A stretch of DNA of 10,511 bases from Cryomorphaceae bacterium (GCA_949547975.1 CATITW010000318.1:1-10511), one strand, 5' to 3'; positions 1 through 7,215 are shown, numbered from the stretch's first letter. Notes: a model not told the origin generated them from the letters alone. Translations and numbers: made by a program.

Positions 1-272
1 GAGTTTAGGATTTGGAGGAGTTGTTCGGCCTGTTGCTCGTCACCGAACTCGAGGATATCCTGATCGCTGTAGCCGTTTTGCTGCGGCAGCAGGGCTTTTG
101 AAACCGAGTTCGTGGTCGAAGGAAAGAGGATCACCTGCGCTTCGAAGAGTGGTTTGATGAAATTGGGCCCACTGAAGGCGACGGCAACGACCATCGAGAT
201 GAAGGGAATGACGATTAATTGCTTCCAATTTTTGTAGAAGAACGCAATCAAATTTGCACTACTATATTCCAT
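1..272 (-). CDS. Wzz/GumC-like polysaccharide chain-length determinant, N-terminal part (cut by window edge)
   Basis: Ninety codons are open from an ATG at 272 to the left edge, so only the N-terminus is present. Residues about 17-34 are a membrane segment flanked by lysines (YKNWKQLIVIPFISMVVAVA), followed by GPNFIKPLFEAQVILFPST and then a glutamine- and acid-rich stretch ending FGDEQQAEQLLQIL. This is the usual opening of Bacteroidota Wzz/FepE/Etk-type proteins: a cytoplasmic tip, the first transmembrane helix, then a periplasmic part. Such inner-membrane proteins set the modal length of O-antigen, capsule or exopolysaccharide chains. Whether a C-terminal tyrosine-kinase domain follows cannot be seen. 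The gene starts 7 bases after the sulfotransferase stop, on the same strand, so it is probably co-transcribed. The open frame at 40-228 on the same strand is an out-of-phase shadow of it. Confidence 0.8.
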   Translation of the reverse strand, partial: MEYSSANLIAFFYKNWKQLIVIPFISMVVAVAFSGPNFIKPLFEAQVILFPSTTNSVSKALLPQQNGYSDQDILEFGDEQQAEQLLQILN

Positions 273-279
273 AATTAAT

Positions 280-1215
280 TTATTTCCAGTGTTTTAAATC
301 TATGTTTAAGAGCTTTTGGAGCTTTTTATTTTCTGCTGCAAAGTAATGAACTAAAAACGAGCGGGCATCGCTATCGATCGAATGGGGTGTGCTAAACAAT
401 ATGCGCTTACCCAGACGCTTTAACGTGGGCGGGATACGGTCCTTCAAATGGCCGCTAAATGCACCGGCAATCGCACCCATAGATTTTGAGCGAGGGACCT
501 CAGCTTTGTTCTTCGCATCGGGCATACCGCCTTGAAAGGGCTCGAGATCGAGAAACGTTGCGATGCGTGCCAAAGCGACTTCGGGACGGTGCTTGAGGTC
601 CTCATGAAACAGGATCAAAATCTGACTCGGATCGAACACGTCGAAATAACGTTGCAACTGATCGGCGTATTTGCCCAATTCTAAATAGCATTCATCAACC
701 CCCCACTGCGCGCGTTCAAGCGTACTTTCTGCAGCAAATGCGTCCAATTCCATGCGCTGCTCCATGCCATATTTACGAGCCATGTTGTAATGCGAGTAGG
801 CACGAGAGATAGGATTGCGTAAGGTAACGATGATTTTGGCTTTAGGATGGGCGGCATGGATTTCGGCAGCTGCTGTAGTGCTGTAGAGATAGGCCGTAGA
901 TGCATCTAGAACGTAGCGGGCTTCGGGCTGCTCTCTAGCGGACTGCAGCTGGAGTTTGCGGTAATTTTCGGCAGAAGCAACAAAGGCGATGTGGCGCTGA
1001 GACAGGGTTGATTGCTGGAAATAGCGGGCTTCGTCAAAGGCCAAAAGTTTGGTGTAGGCTTCAGAAAACTGCGTTTCATGGAGATCACGGCAATAGTGGC
1101 CCGGTTCTTTAATGGCGAGCTCAGCGATGCCGGGGTGCGCAGCTAGTGCCATGGCAAGGCTGGTGGTACCTGCTTTTGCGGCGCCGACTAAGAAGAGGGG
1201 TTGGTGCTGCGTCAT
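280..1215 (-). CDS. PAPS-dependent sulfotransferase (polysaccharide-type)
   Basis: A 311-residue cytoplasmic sulfotransferase, expected to move sulfate from PAPS to a hydroxyl or amine of a sugar. The 5'-phosphosulfate loop is at residues 8-20 (FLVGAAKAGTTSL), followed by KEPGHY at 36-41. The 3'-phosphate motif is at 131-143 (TLRNPISRAYSHY, with R133 and S137 as likely PAPS contacts). GKYADQLQRYF (181-191), ARIATFLDLEPF (216-227) and the closing YFAAENKKLQKLLNIDLKHW are typical of the heparan-sulfate-type sulfotransferase fold, and the length is full. I chose the ATG at 1215 because the PAPS loop follows at once. The frame stays open to 1497, but that part lies inside the flippase gene in another frame and reads as low-complexity, arginine-rich sequence. 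The start overlaps the flippase stop by four bases (ATGA), which suggests translational coupling. The acceptor is unknown; the neighbours suggest a sulfated exopolysaccharide. Confidence 0.88.
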   Translation of the reverse strand: MTQHQPLFLVGAAKAGTTSLAMALAAHPGIAELAIKEPGHYCRDLHETQFSEAYTKLLAFDEARYFQQSTLSQRHIAFVASAENYRKLQLQSAREQPEARYVLDASTAYLYSTTAAAEIHAAHPKAKIIVTLRNPISRAYSHYNMARKYGMEQRMELDAFAAESTLERAQWGVDECYLELGKYADQLQRYFDVFDPSQILILFHEDLKHRPEVALARIATFLDLEPFQGGMPDAKNKAEVPRSKSMGAIAGAFSGHLKDRIPPTLKRLGKRILFSTPHSIDSDARSFLVHYFAAENKKLQKLLNIDLKHWK

Positions 1216-2540
1216 TTTTTGATGTGTGTTAAAAATGGCACTGCGACTACGCCGTGGTATTTGTAGACCAGCAAGGCGGCCCAAACGTTCCAACCGACCA
1301 TAGTTAGGGTGGTAGAAATGGCGGCGCCCAGTGGTCCGAAGGCGGGGATGAAGAGCAGGTTCAAGAGGAAATTTAAGACGACAACCACCAGCATGGTGTT
1401 GCGGGCAGATTTCTCGTAGCCGGTCATGTTGAGGATGTTCAGGCCGGGGCCAGCGAAGGCATTTATTAATTGGCCAAAGGCTAGAATGAGGAGCCATGGA
1501 TAAGCGGAAGAGGCTGTAGAAACGCCGAACATGCTGATGAGCCAGGGCCCAAGGAGGACGATACCGATAAAGATGGGGCCGGCGGTGAGGAGGTTGAGTC
1601 GTGCTACTTTAGTGGTCAACTCATCGAGCGCAGTGCCTTTCTCGTGGAGGGCGCTGACCATAGGGGCTACGACGGTGTTTAAAGCGAATTGGGCAAAGGT
1701 GATTAACGTGGCGATTTTAAAGACAATTCGATACACACCCACGCGATCCTCGGTCAGGTAATAGCCCAGCATTAAGGTATCCGACCAGCTGATCACGAGG
1801 AACAGCGAGGAGGAGATGAGCATCGGGGTGGCCATCTTGTAGAGCTTTCCGCGCCAATTGGGTACGTGCCCCTCTTCCCTTTTCCGGGTAATCGACAAAA
1901 TATAAATCGTAGAAATAGCGAAGAACAGCGCCGAAATTCCCAGCAAGAGCATTAATGCGATCTGCGCACTGTCCGAAGCATCCATCCCCGCTGGAAAAGG
2001 AATGATCCACAGCAACACCGCCATACTTATATACACGCTGCCGTGCTGGTTGAGTGAAAACAACAGTGGTTTGCCCAAGGCGCGAAACACCTCAGCGTTC
2101 AGCAGCATCATCGTAAACGGTACTGTGGCGATCGCTGCAGTAGCCAGCACCTCGCTCGGCGTGTTCTGAAAAAACACCTCAGTGAGCATTGCCGCCAGCA
2201 CAAAGGCCAATAAGGCCACCCCGACTACCATAAGCAGCACGCGGGAAAACACGGCCAAATACAGCGTTCTTGAAGGTGCACCGTCCAAAGCTTCGCGCGA
2301 CATTTCTTTCACGACGACCGTATCCAAACCCCAGCGACCGATGGTCGAGCCGATCAGCACCAGCGTAAAGGCCACTTCGTAGACGCCCACAGACAACTCA
2401 CCCCCGGCTTGCGCCAAGGAAAACAGCAAAATATAGCCGCCCAGGGCACCGATCACCTTAAAAATCAGTACCACGAGGCCGCCCTTTGCCAAGGCTGCTC
2501 CGGAGGGATCGCTAATAAAATTTTTGACCTTAGTCCACAT
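1212..2540 (-). CDS. Wzx-like polysaccharide flippase (MOP superfamily, oligosaccharide repeat-unit exporter)
   Basis: A 442-residue, very hydrophobic protein with about 12 predicted membrane helices, for example around residues 18-42, 95-118, 190-212, 272-292 and 375-397. Short basic loops such as ITRKREEGHVPNWRGKLYK separate them. Length, helix number and the motif GRWGLDTVVVKE near residue 68 fit Wzx/RfbX-type flippases, which turn undecaprenyl-linked sugar repeats across the inner membrane. The frame remains open to a GTG at 2555, 15 bases upstream. I prefer the ATG at 2540 (MWTKVKNFI) because the GTG start would add the unlikely lead MYPRA and lie only about 10 bases from the candidate promoter. 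The gene is first in a three-gene minus-strand unit, and its TGA stop overlaps the sulfotransferase ATG. Family membership is clear; substrate and exact subfamily are not. Confidence 0.85.
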   Translation of the reverse strand: MWTKVKNFISDPSGAALAKGGLVVLIFKVIGALGGYILLFSLAQAGGELSVGVYEVAFTLVLIGSTIGRWGLDTVVVKEMSREALDGAPSRTLYLAVFSRVLLMVVGVALLAFVLAAMLTEVFFQNTPSEVLATAAIATVPFTMMLLNAEVFRALGKPLLFSLNQHGSVYISMAVLLWIIPFPAGMDASDSAQIALMLLLGISALFFAISTIYILSITRKREEGHVPNWRGKLYKMATPMLISSSLFLVISWSDTLMLGYYLTEDRVGVYRIVFKIATLITFAQFALNTVVAPMVSALHEKGTALDELTTKVARLNLLTAGPIFIGIVLLGPWLISMFGVSTASSAYPWLLILAFGQLINAFAGPGLNILNMTGYEKSARNTMLVVVVLNFLLNLLFIPAFGPLGAAISTTLTMVGWNVWAALLVYKYHGVVAVPFLTHIKK

Positions 2541-2569
2541 GGCTCGCGGGTACACGCTGAATTAAGCTG

Positions 2570-2577
2570 CGAATATA
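2570..2577 (-). promoter_or_regulatory. Candidate -7 box for the flippase-sulfotransferase-Wzz unit
   Basis: On the minus strand the gap reads TATATTCG, one mismatch from the Bacteroidota -7 consensus TAnnTTTG. TCTG lies 17 bases upstream as a weak -33 element. Transcription would start about 25 bases before the ATG at 2540. This is the only reasonable match in the 83-base divergent gap, but the -33 element and spacing are poor. Confidence 0.3.
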
Positions 2578-2610
2578 CCGCTTTACTAACGCTTCAGATG
2601 TGGGGTTTTG

Positions 2611-2618
2611 TACATTTG
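2611..2618 (+). promoter_or_regulatory. Bacteroidota-type -7 box (TACATTTG) for the GT4 gene, probably leaderless
   Basis: TACATTTG is an exact match to the TAnnTTTG -7 consensus of Bacteroidota primary-sigma promoters. It ends 5 bases before the ATG at 2624, so the transcript would begin at or within a base or two of the start codon. No clear TTG/TTTG -33 element is present at the usual distance; TTTAC at 2582-2586 is the nearest candidate. GGAGGG at 2618-2623 touches the ATG and is too close to act as a ribosome-binding site. Confidence 0.5.
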
Positions 2619-2623
2619 GAGGG

Positions 2624-3718
2624 ATGAAAGTAGTCGTAAATGCAAGATGGCTCCTCCCGGGGAAACTAGAAGGTACAGGAATGTACACCTTGCGCATGCT
2701 CGAACACATCACAGCGCAGAGGAGCGATATCGAATTTGTGCTGCTTTACGACCGACCTAGCGCTGCGAAGCATCCGCTGCTGCAAGGGGATAACATAAAG
2801 CACCGAGTGGTTTTCCCTCCAGCAAGACATCCACTGCTTTGGCACCTGTGGAACCGATGGGCTGTTCCTAGGGCACTCTGGAAGGAACGCGCCGATCTCT
2901 ACTGGTCCCCCGATGGGCTGCCGGCACGAACCAGTGCCGAGCAATGGGTCACTATTCACGACCTGAACTTTGAGCACCATCCAGAATGGCTGAAGTCCAA
3001 TGTTGCACGTTACTACCAGCGGGAAATTAGACGTGCAGCCCTAGAAGCCCAGCAGCTGTTTACCGTAAGTGAATGGAGTCGTAAGGACATCGCCGAGCGC
3101 TATGAGATTCCATTCGAACGAATTCTACTGACGCCAAACGCGAGTGGTCGCGAGTTTCAGCCAGGCCCTGCAGAGCGCCAGCCGTATTTCTGTGCCGTAG
3201 GCGCGATGACCCCACGTAAAAACCTTCAGACCTTGCTACGCGCTTTCGATCAGTTCAAAGCCCGCCCTGGGATGGACCGGTATACGTTAAAAATTGCCGG
3301 AGAAGCGCACTTTAAAGATGCTGCACTCGAGGCGGTGTATGCTGGAATGGCGCATGGAGGTAGTGTTGAATTTTTAGGACGCCTTTCTGAGCGGGAACTC
3401 GAATCTTTATACCAAAACGCGACTGCATTTTGCATGCCGAGCGCCATGGAAGGCTTTGGCATTCCCGTGATCGAGGCAATGCAGTGTGGAACTGCAGTCA
3501 TTAGCGCGGACAATAGCGCGCTGTCGGAAGTCGTGGAAGGAGCCGGCGTGCTTGTAGATACGTTCGATGTAGCGGCTTGGGCCGAGGCCATGGCTGAAAT
3601 GACCACAGGGCATAAGCGCTGGCGAGAAGTAGGAATGGCGAGAAGTACCGAATACAGCTGGGGGCAAAGCGCGGAGCAGCTGGTGGCACAACTCGCTCTT
3701 AAACAAGGGCGCCGATGA
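2624..3718 (+). CDS. Family 4 glycosyltransferase (GT-B fold, mannosyltransferase-like)
   Basis: A 364-residue GT4-type retaining glycosyltransferase. Visible parts are a GT-B N-terminal domain opening [19 protein letters not shown], the acceptor-side signature [12 protein letters not shown] (111-122), [15 protein letters not shown] (146-160), [12 protein letters not shown] (170-181), the start of the donor domain [21 protein letters not shown] (188-208, with R198 and K199 as likely phosphate contacts), and the EX7E motif [21 protein letters not shown] with E276 and E284. It probably adds a hexose from a nucleotide sugar to a lipid-linked glycan on the cytoplasmic face. The frame opens at a GTG at 2600, but I chose the ATG at 2624 because it restores the canonical beta-strand start and sits directly downstream of a -7 box. 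It is divergent from the flippase unit and ends in an ATGA overlap with rnhB. Donor and acceptor are unknown. Confidence 0.9.
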   Translation: MKVVVNARWLLPGKLEGTGMYTLRMLEHITAQRSDIEFVLLYDRPSAAKHPLLQGDNIKHRVVFPPARHPLLWHLWNRWAVPRALWKERADLYWSPDGLPARTSAEQWVTIHDLNFEHHPEWLKSNVARYYQREIRRAALEAQQLFTVSEWSRKDIAERYEIPFERILLTPNASGREFQPGPAERQPYFCAVGAMTPRKNLQTLLRAFDQFKARPGMDRYTLKIAGEAHFKDAALEAVYAGMAHGGSVEFLGRLSERELESLYQNATAFCMPSAMEGFGIPVIEAMQCGTAVISADNSALSEVVEGAGVLVDTFDVAAWAEAMAEMTTGHKRWREVGMARSTEYSWGQSAEQLVAQLALKQGRR

Positions 3719-4317
3719 AGTTGCAGCACAGTGCGTTGTCCGTTTTAGAAGCGGGTACAGATGAAGCCGGTCGTGGTTGTTTGTGTGGACCCGTGACAGC
3801 CGCGGCAGTGATTTTGCCGCCCGATTTTAAGAATGAACTCTTGAACGATTCCAAGCAGTTGACTGAAAAACAACGCAATAGGCTTCGGCCGATCATAGAG
3901 CAGGAGGCCCTTGCCTGGTCGGTAGCGCATGTGAGCCCTCAGGAGATTGACGAGATTAATATTCTGAACGCGAGCATTTTAGCGATGCATCGGAGTGTGG
4001 ACGGGATGGAATTGGTCCCTGAATTTATAGCGGTGGATGGGAACCGATTCAAACCCTACGGCGAGATCCCCTACCACTGCCAAGTCAAGGGCGACGCGAC
4101 GTACATGAATATTGCGGCGGCTTCCATTTTAGCGAAAACGTACCGCGATGAGCGGATGCGCGAACTTGCCGAGGAGTATCCGGAGTACGGCTGGGAACGC
4201 AATGCGGGTTACCCGACGAAAGCGCACCGAGCGGCGATCAAGGCGCACGGTCCGACCCCGCACCACCGCATGAGTTTTCAGCTGTTACCGCGACAGCTGA
4301 ACCTGTTCGATTTGTGA
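3715..4317 (+). CDS. rnhB: Ribonuclease HII
   Basis: RNase HII cuts the RNA strand of RNA-DNA hybrids and starts removal of single ribonucleotides misincorporated into DNA. At 200 residues it has the standard length. The active site is complete: D16 and E17 in [14 protein letters not shown]108 in FIAVDGNRF and D127 in [19 protein letters not shown]. The GRG ribonucleotide-recognition motif is at 19-21. [10 protein letters not shown] (45-54), YRDERM (143-148) and the C-terminal [24 protein letters not shown] are also family hallmarks. The protein ends QLNLFDL, which resembles a beta-clamp (PCNA/DnaN) binding peptide; this is inference from similarity to QLxLF. The ATG overlaps the stop of the glycosyltransferase (ATGA), so the two are probably translated by coupling, though their functions are unrelated. 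Confidence 0.97.
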   Translation: MKLQHSALSVLEAGTDEAGRGCLCGPVTAAAVILPPDFKNELLNDSKQLTEKQRNRLRPIIEQEALAWSVAHVSPQEIDEINILNASILAMHRSVDGMELVPEFIAVDGNRFKPYGEIPYHCQVKGDATYMNIAAASILAKTYRDERMRELAEEYPEYGWERNAGYPTKAHRAAIKAHGPTPHHRMSFQLLPRQLNLFDL

Positions 4318-4387
4318 AAAACTAACCCGTCTCCCCTCCCGTTTACCGCACCAATTCTCGGTAGCTTTATGGAAAATTTTCAAGTCC

Positions 4388-6796
4388 ATGAAGTTTCTAA
4401 AATTCAGCCTCGTTTTTAGTCTCGCCCTGCTTTTCGGCAGCTGTACAAACACGGTCAAAGAACATACAGAAACCTCCCTAGTGCCGCTTGGCGCCTCCGT
4501 AATCCTCAAGGTGAATTCCACCGAGCGTGCGGCCCTGCTGGCAGACTCCTCGGGCATCGACGCCCTACAAGAGTTGCCTTTTGAGCAGTTGAACCGTTAT
4601 CCTAGCGCGGTATGGATCGGCGCTTTGGTGCCTTCTGGTGCGGACAAAATGGATTGGGTGTGGTCCACCTCCTTTGATGAGGACGCCACCGGTTGGACAG
4701 CCATCGAAGAGCATGTCATCGCACCGTGGGACAGCGTTTACCTGGTTCGTGAAGGCAACACCATCGCCTGGAGCCAGAACCAAGGGCTGCTACAAGACCT
4801 CTTGAATCAGTACAACAATGGCACCGACATTCAGCAAAACTTGGCTTTTAGAAAACTTTGGACGAACGCTTCAAACAGTGACGAACTGAATGTTTTCCTT
4901 CAACACAGCGAACTGGAGCTGGTCGGGGACCAATTCTTTCAAACCGACCTCAGCTGGGCGAGACATCTTGCCAGCTGGAGCGAGATGGACGTGACCCTGC
5001 GTAAAAACAGCCTGATCATAAATTCGGTCAGTTTAAGCAGCGACAGCTCGAACACCTTTTTAAGCACCTTTAACCAAAGTGCATCGGCCGCATCTTACAG
5101 CAATGCCATAGCCTCTTCCGCCTCTTATGCCCTCACGATGAACGTGGGGAAACCGACCGAGTGGATGCGCGACTTTAACCGCTACAGAGGAAAGAAGCAA
5201 CGTCTTAAAAAGGCCACTTCCCTGCTTGAAGCAGCGGGCATCGACGCCATGCGGGCCACTACATTGGTTTCCGGAGGTATGTTTCGCGCCGGCTATGGTG
5301 AAGAATCGGTCCTCGGGATTGCCTTGAGTGATGCTGAAGGGATGAAAGCCGTTCTAGAGCAGATCAGTAGCCGCACGAGCGTTTGGCAAGGCATGTCGCG
5401 CGGTACACTGCAAGAGAAGCATAAATTTATCTTCAGCAGTTTGTTTGGCTGGTTCTTTAGTGACCTGGGCACACCTTCTTGGATGATTCACGGTGACTGG
5501 CTGCTGATTGCAAGTGAGGGGAACACCTTGGAAGTCTATGCCGGAGAGTTGCGTCTGGGCAAAACCTGGGGCAACACCGAGCGTTTGGAAGCTTTTGGAA
5601 AACACATCGATGAGAAAGCCCATTTTAGCCTCGCGCTCCCTTTGGCGTTGGCCGAAGAGAAAGGCTTGATGAGTGGGGTTGAAAAAGGAAATTGGTCACG
5701 GATGAATGTATTTGCGGCCTTGGACGTGAAAGACGATTTGGCTTTTGGAAATGTTTCGCTGCTCCCTCAAGAGGAAAAAATACAAGAAAACAGTACCTAT
5801 TTATGGTCTACCGCGCTTGAGGCGGAAGTTGCGGCAGGACCTTGGCTGGTGAAAAACCACCGCAGTGGGAAGAACAACGTCATCGTGCAGGACGCACAAC
5901 ACACGGTGTATTGGATCGATGATTTGGGGGCAATTTCTTGGAAAACGACCGTTGACGGCCCTATTCAAGGGGAGTTAACGCAAGTGGATCTGTTTAAAAA
6001 CAATAAGTTTCAATTGCTCTTCGCAACCCAAAATCAGTTGCATTGTATCGACCTGTTGGGTAGAAATGTAGAAGACTATCCTATTACACTCCCTGCGTCC
6101 ACGTCGCTCGGTGTAGCGGTGATGGACTACGATAAAAATAGAAATTATCGCTTCGTGGTGCCGTGTGGCGCCGCGCTCTACAACTTCACAAGTGACGGGA
6201 AGCTCGTGAGCGGATGGAAGACCGATGCTGGTGCCTCTACGATCGTTCAGTTGCCGTTCCTGTTCCAGAAAAACGGGAAAGACTACATTATCACCTCGAC
6301 TGAAACTCAGGCACTCGTGCTCAACAGACGTGGGGAGACGAGAATCAAAACTTCAGCCTTCGAGGCGAGCCGTCACCCATGGATGGTGGTCGATGGATCT
6401 ATACCAGCAATCGTAAGATTAGGAAGCGGAACACAACTCCAGAAACAGGGATGGGACGGCTCATTCTCTTTTGAAGAATTAGCACTTTCGGAACCGATCG
6501 GTTATCGTATCGAGAATTATGGGCAGATCAGCTGGTCACGTGAAGAAATTTCGGTGACTACAGATGCTAATATCACTGATATTCAGGTAGATAACATCTC
6601 TAAACTAGACAGCTACCCGGGTGGAACGGGCGTAATCTACACCGAAGAGGGCATCATCAAAGTGCAGCATCTTGTTAACAATGAATCCATTAGCACCTTT
6701 AGCGGAACGCACGCCAAAGCAGGCAGGCTCAGCGACACGGGACGTCCGGTGATCGTAATAGGTCAGAGCAATGCACTCATCTGCTACCAATTATAA
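4388..6796 (+). CDS. Large lipoprotein of unknown function with beta-propeller-like C-terminal half
   Basis: I do not recognise the family. The 802-residue product begins MKFLKFSLVFSLALLFGSC, a lipoprotein signal peptide whose lipid-modified cysteine would be C19. The residues after it (TNTVKEHTE) do not clearly match the known Bacteroidota surface-export signal, so periplasmic or outer-surface placement is open. Residues about 30-460 form a mixed alpha/beta region with a basic helix near 262-276 (DFNRYRGKKQRLKKA) and a glycine-rich segment SGGMFRAGYGEESVLGIAL (295-313). Residues about 470-665 show four similar units of roughly 45-50 residues: VYWIDDLGAISW, LHCIDLLGRNVEDY, LYNFTSDGKLVSGW and ALVLNRRGETRI. 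This is the pattern of PQQ- or WD-like propeller blades, and further weaker strands run to the C-terminus. The gene lies 70 bases after rnhB on the same strand. TAGCTTTA at 4362-4369 is a weak -7 candidate. A scaffold or sensor role would be guesswork. Confidence 0.85.
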   Translation: MKFLKFSLVFSLALLFGSCTNTVKEHTETSLVPLGASVILKVNSTERAALLADSSGIDALQELPFEQLNRYPSAVWIGALVPSGADKMDWVWSTSFDEDATGWTAIEEHVIAPWDSVYLVREGNTIAWSQNQGLLQDLLNQYNNGTDIQQNLAFRKLWTNASNSDELNVFLQHSELELVGDQFFQTDLSWARHLASWSEMDVTLRKNSLIINSVSLSSDSSNTFLSTFNQSASAASYSNAIASSASYALTMNVGKPTEWMRDFNRYRGKKQRLKKATSLLEAAGIDAMRATTLVSGGMFRAGYGEESVLGIALSDAEGMKAVLEQISSRTSVWQGMSRGTLQEKHKFIFSSLFGWFFSDLGTPSWMIHGDWLLIASEGNTLEVYAGELRLGKTWGNTERLEAFGKHIDEKAHFSLALPLALAEEKGLMSGVEKGNWSRMNVFAALDVKDDLAFGNVSLLPQEEKIQENSTYLWSTALEAEVAAGPWLVKNHRSGKNNVIVQDAQHTVYWIDDLGAISWKTTVDGPIQGELTQVDLFKNNKFQLLFATQNQLHCIDLLGRNVEDYPITLPASTSLGVAVMDYDKNRNYRFVVPCGAALYNFTSDGKLVSGWKTDAGASTIVQLPFLFQKNGKDYIITSTETQALVLNRRGETRIKTSAFEASRHPWMVVDGSIPAIVRLGSGTQLQKQGWDGSFSFEELALSEPIGYRIENYGQISWSREEISVTTDANITDIQVDNISKLDSYPGGTGVIYTEEGIIKVQHLVNNESISTFSGTHAKAGRLSDTGRPVIVIGQSNALICYQL

Positions 6797-6824
6797 GTAT
6801 TGTTCACTTTTTAAGTATTTAATA

Positions 6825-6852
6825 CGAGTTTTTGCTTGGTTCTTAAAACTCG
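6825..6852. repeat. 8-bp perfect inverted repeat with 12-base loop
   Basis: CGAGTTTT at 6825-6832 is the exact reverse complement of AAAACTCG at 6845-6852. It ends 3 bases before the ATG at 6856. In RNA it could fold into a hairpin that sequesters the start region. No run of T follows it, so it is not a standard intrinsic terminator for the lipoprotein gene. It is directly preceded by an 11-base palindrome GTATTTAATAC (6815-6825). Confidence 0.55.
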
Positions 6853-6855
6853 GCA

Positions 6856-7212
6856 ATGAATACCACTAGTGCACTCACCTACCGCTTTACGTTGGCCGTT
6901 TTACTGCTCGTAGCAGCGCGTGGACTTTACCATACCGTGAACATCTTTCTGGATGGCGGTGTTCACATTCGACTGATCGACGACGGAATAGGGATGAATT
7001 CACAAATGCTTGAAAAATATGGCACACGTACCACCTCAAAATCTGGGGGCAGTGGTATAGGCGTGCACTTGTCCATCAAACTGCTGCAAGAAGCTGGATA
7101 CCAGATCAAAGTGCAGAGCATCGAACATCAAGGCACGGCCATAGACATCTATCAAAACGGAAATCTTGACCGTTTGCGGCACGCCTCGCGCAACACCAAA
7201 ATGTTTTACTAA
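6856..7212 (+). CDS. Orphan partial GHKL (histidine-kinase-type) ATPase domain with hydrophobic N-terminus
   Basis: A 118-residue product. Residues 10-25 (RFTLAVLLLVAARGLY) are hydrophobic and could be one membrane segment or signal anchor. From residue 28 it reads like the second half of a HATPase_c domain: two beta strands (VNIFLDGG, VHIRLI), the G1 box DDGIGM (42-47), a lid-like stretch EKYGTRTTSKS, the G2 box GGSGIGVHLSIKLL (64-77) and the closing strand with GTAIDIY (93-99). No N box, DHp dimerisation helix or phosphoacceptor histidine is visible, so it cannot be a complete histidine kinase. Neither of the other two forward frames upstream supplies a missing N box, which argues against a simple frameshift. 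It may be an internally deleted kinase remnant or a small domesticated regulator. Its stop lies 3 bases from the convergent der stop. Confidence 0.6.
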   Translation: MNTTSALTYRFTLAVLLLVAARGLYHTVNIFLDGGVHIRLIDDGIGMNSQMLEKYGTRTTSKSGGSGIGVHLSIKLLQEAGYQIKVQSIEHQGTAIDIYQNGNLDRLRHASRNTKMFY

Positions 7213-7215
7213 TCC

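Noticed and set aside
1216..1497. N-terminal extension of the sulfotransferase by 94 residues
   Set aside because: The frame is open, but it lies wholly inside the flippase gene in another frame and reads as arginine-, histidine- and proline-rich low-information sequence. The PAPS loop begins right after the ATG at 1215.
1717..2010. 97-residue open frame on the minus strand inside the flippase gene
   Set aside because: It is an out-of-phase shadow of a clear membrane-protein gene on the same strand, with no domain pattern of its own.
2618..2623. GGAGGG as a Shine-Dalgarno site for the glycosyltransferase
   Set aside because: It touches the start codon with no spacer, and Bacteroidota generally do not rely on such sites.
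3250..3729. 159-residue frame antisense to the glycosyltransferase
   Set aside because: It is serine-, alanine- and cysteine-rich in the manner of an antisense shadow, and it covers the conserved GT4 donor domain. No motif or promoter supports it.
4362..4369. TAGCTTTA as the promoter of the lipoprotein gene
   Set aside because: It misses the final G of the -7 consensus and has only a weak TTT-type -33 element. Mentioned with the gene but not supported enough to list as a feature.
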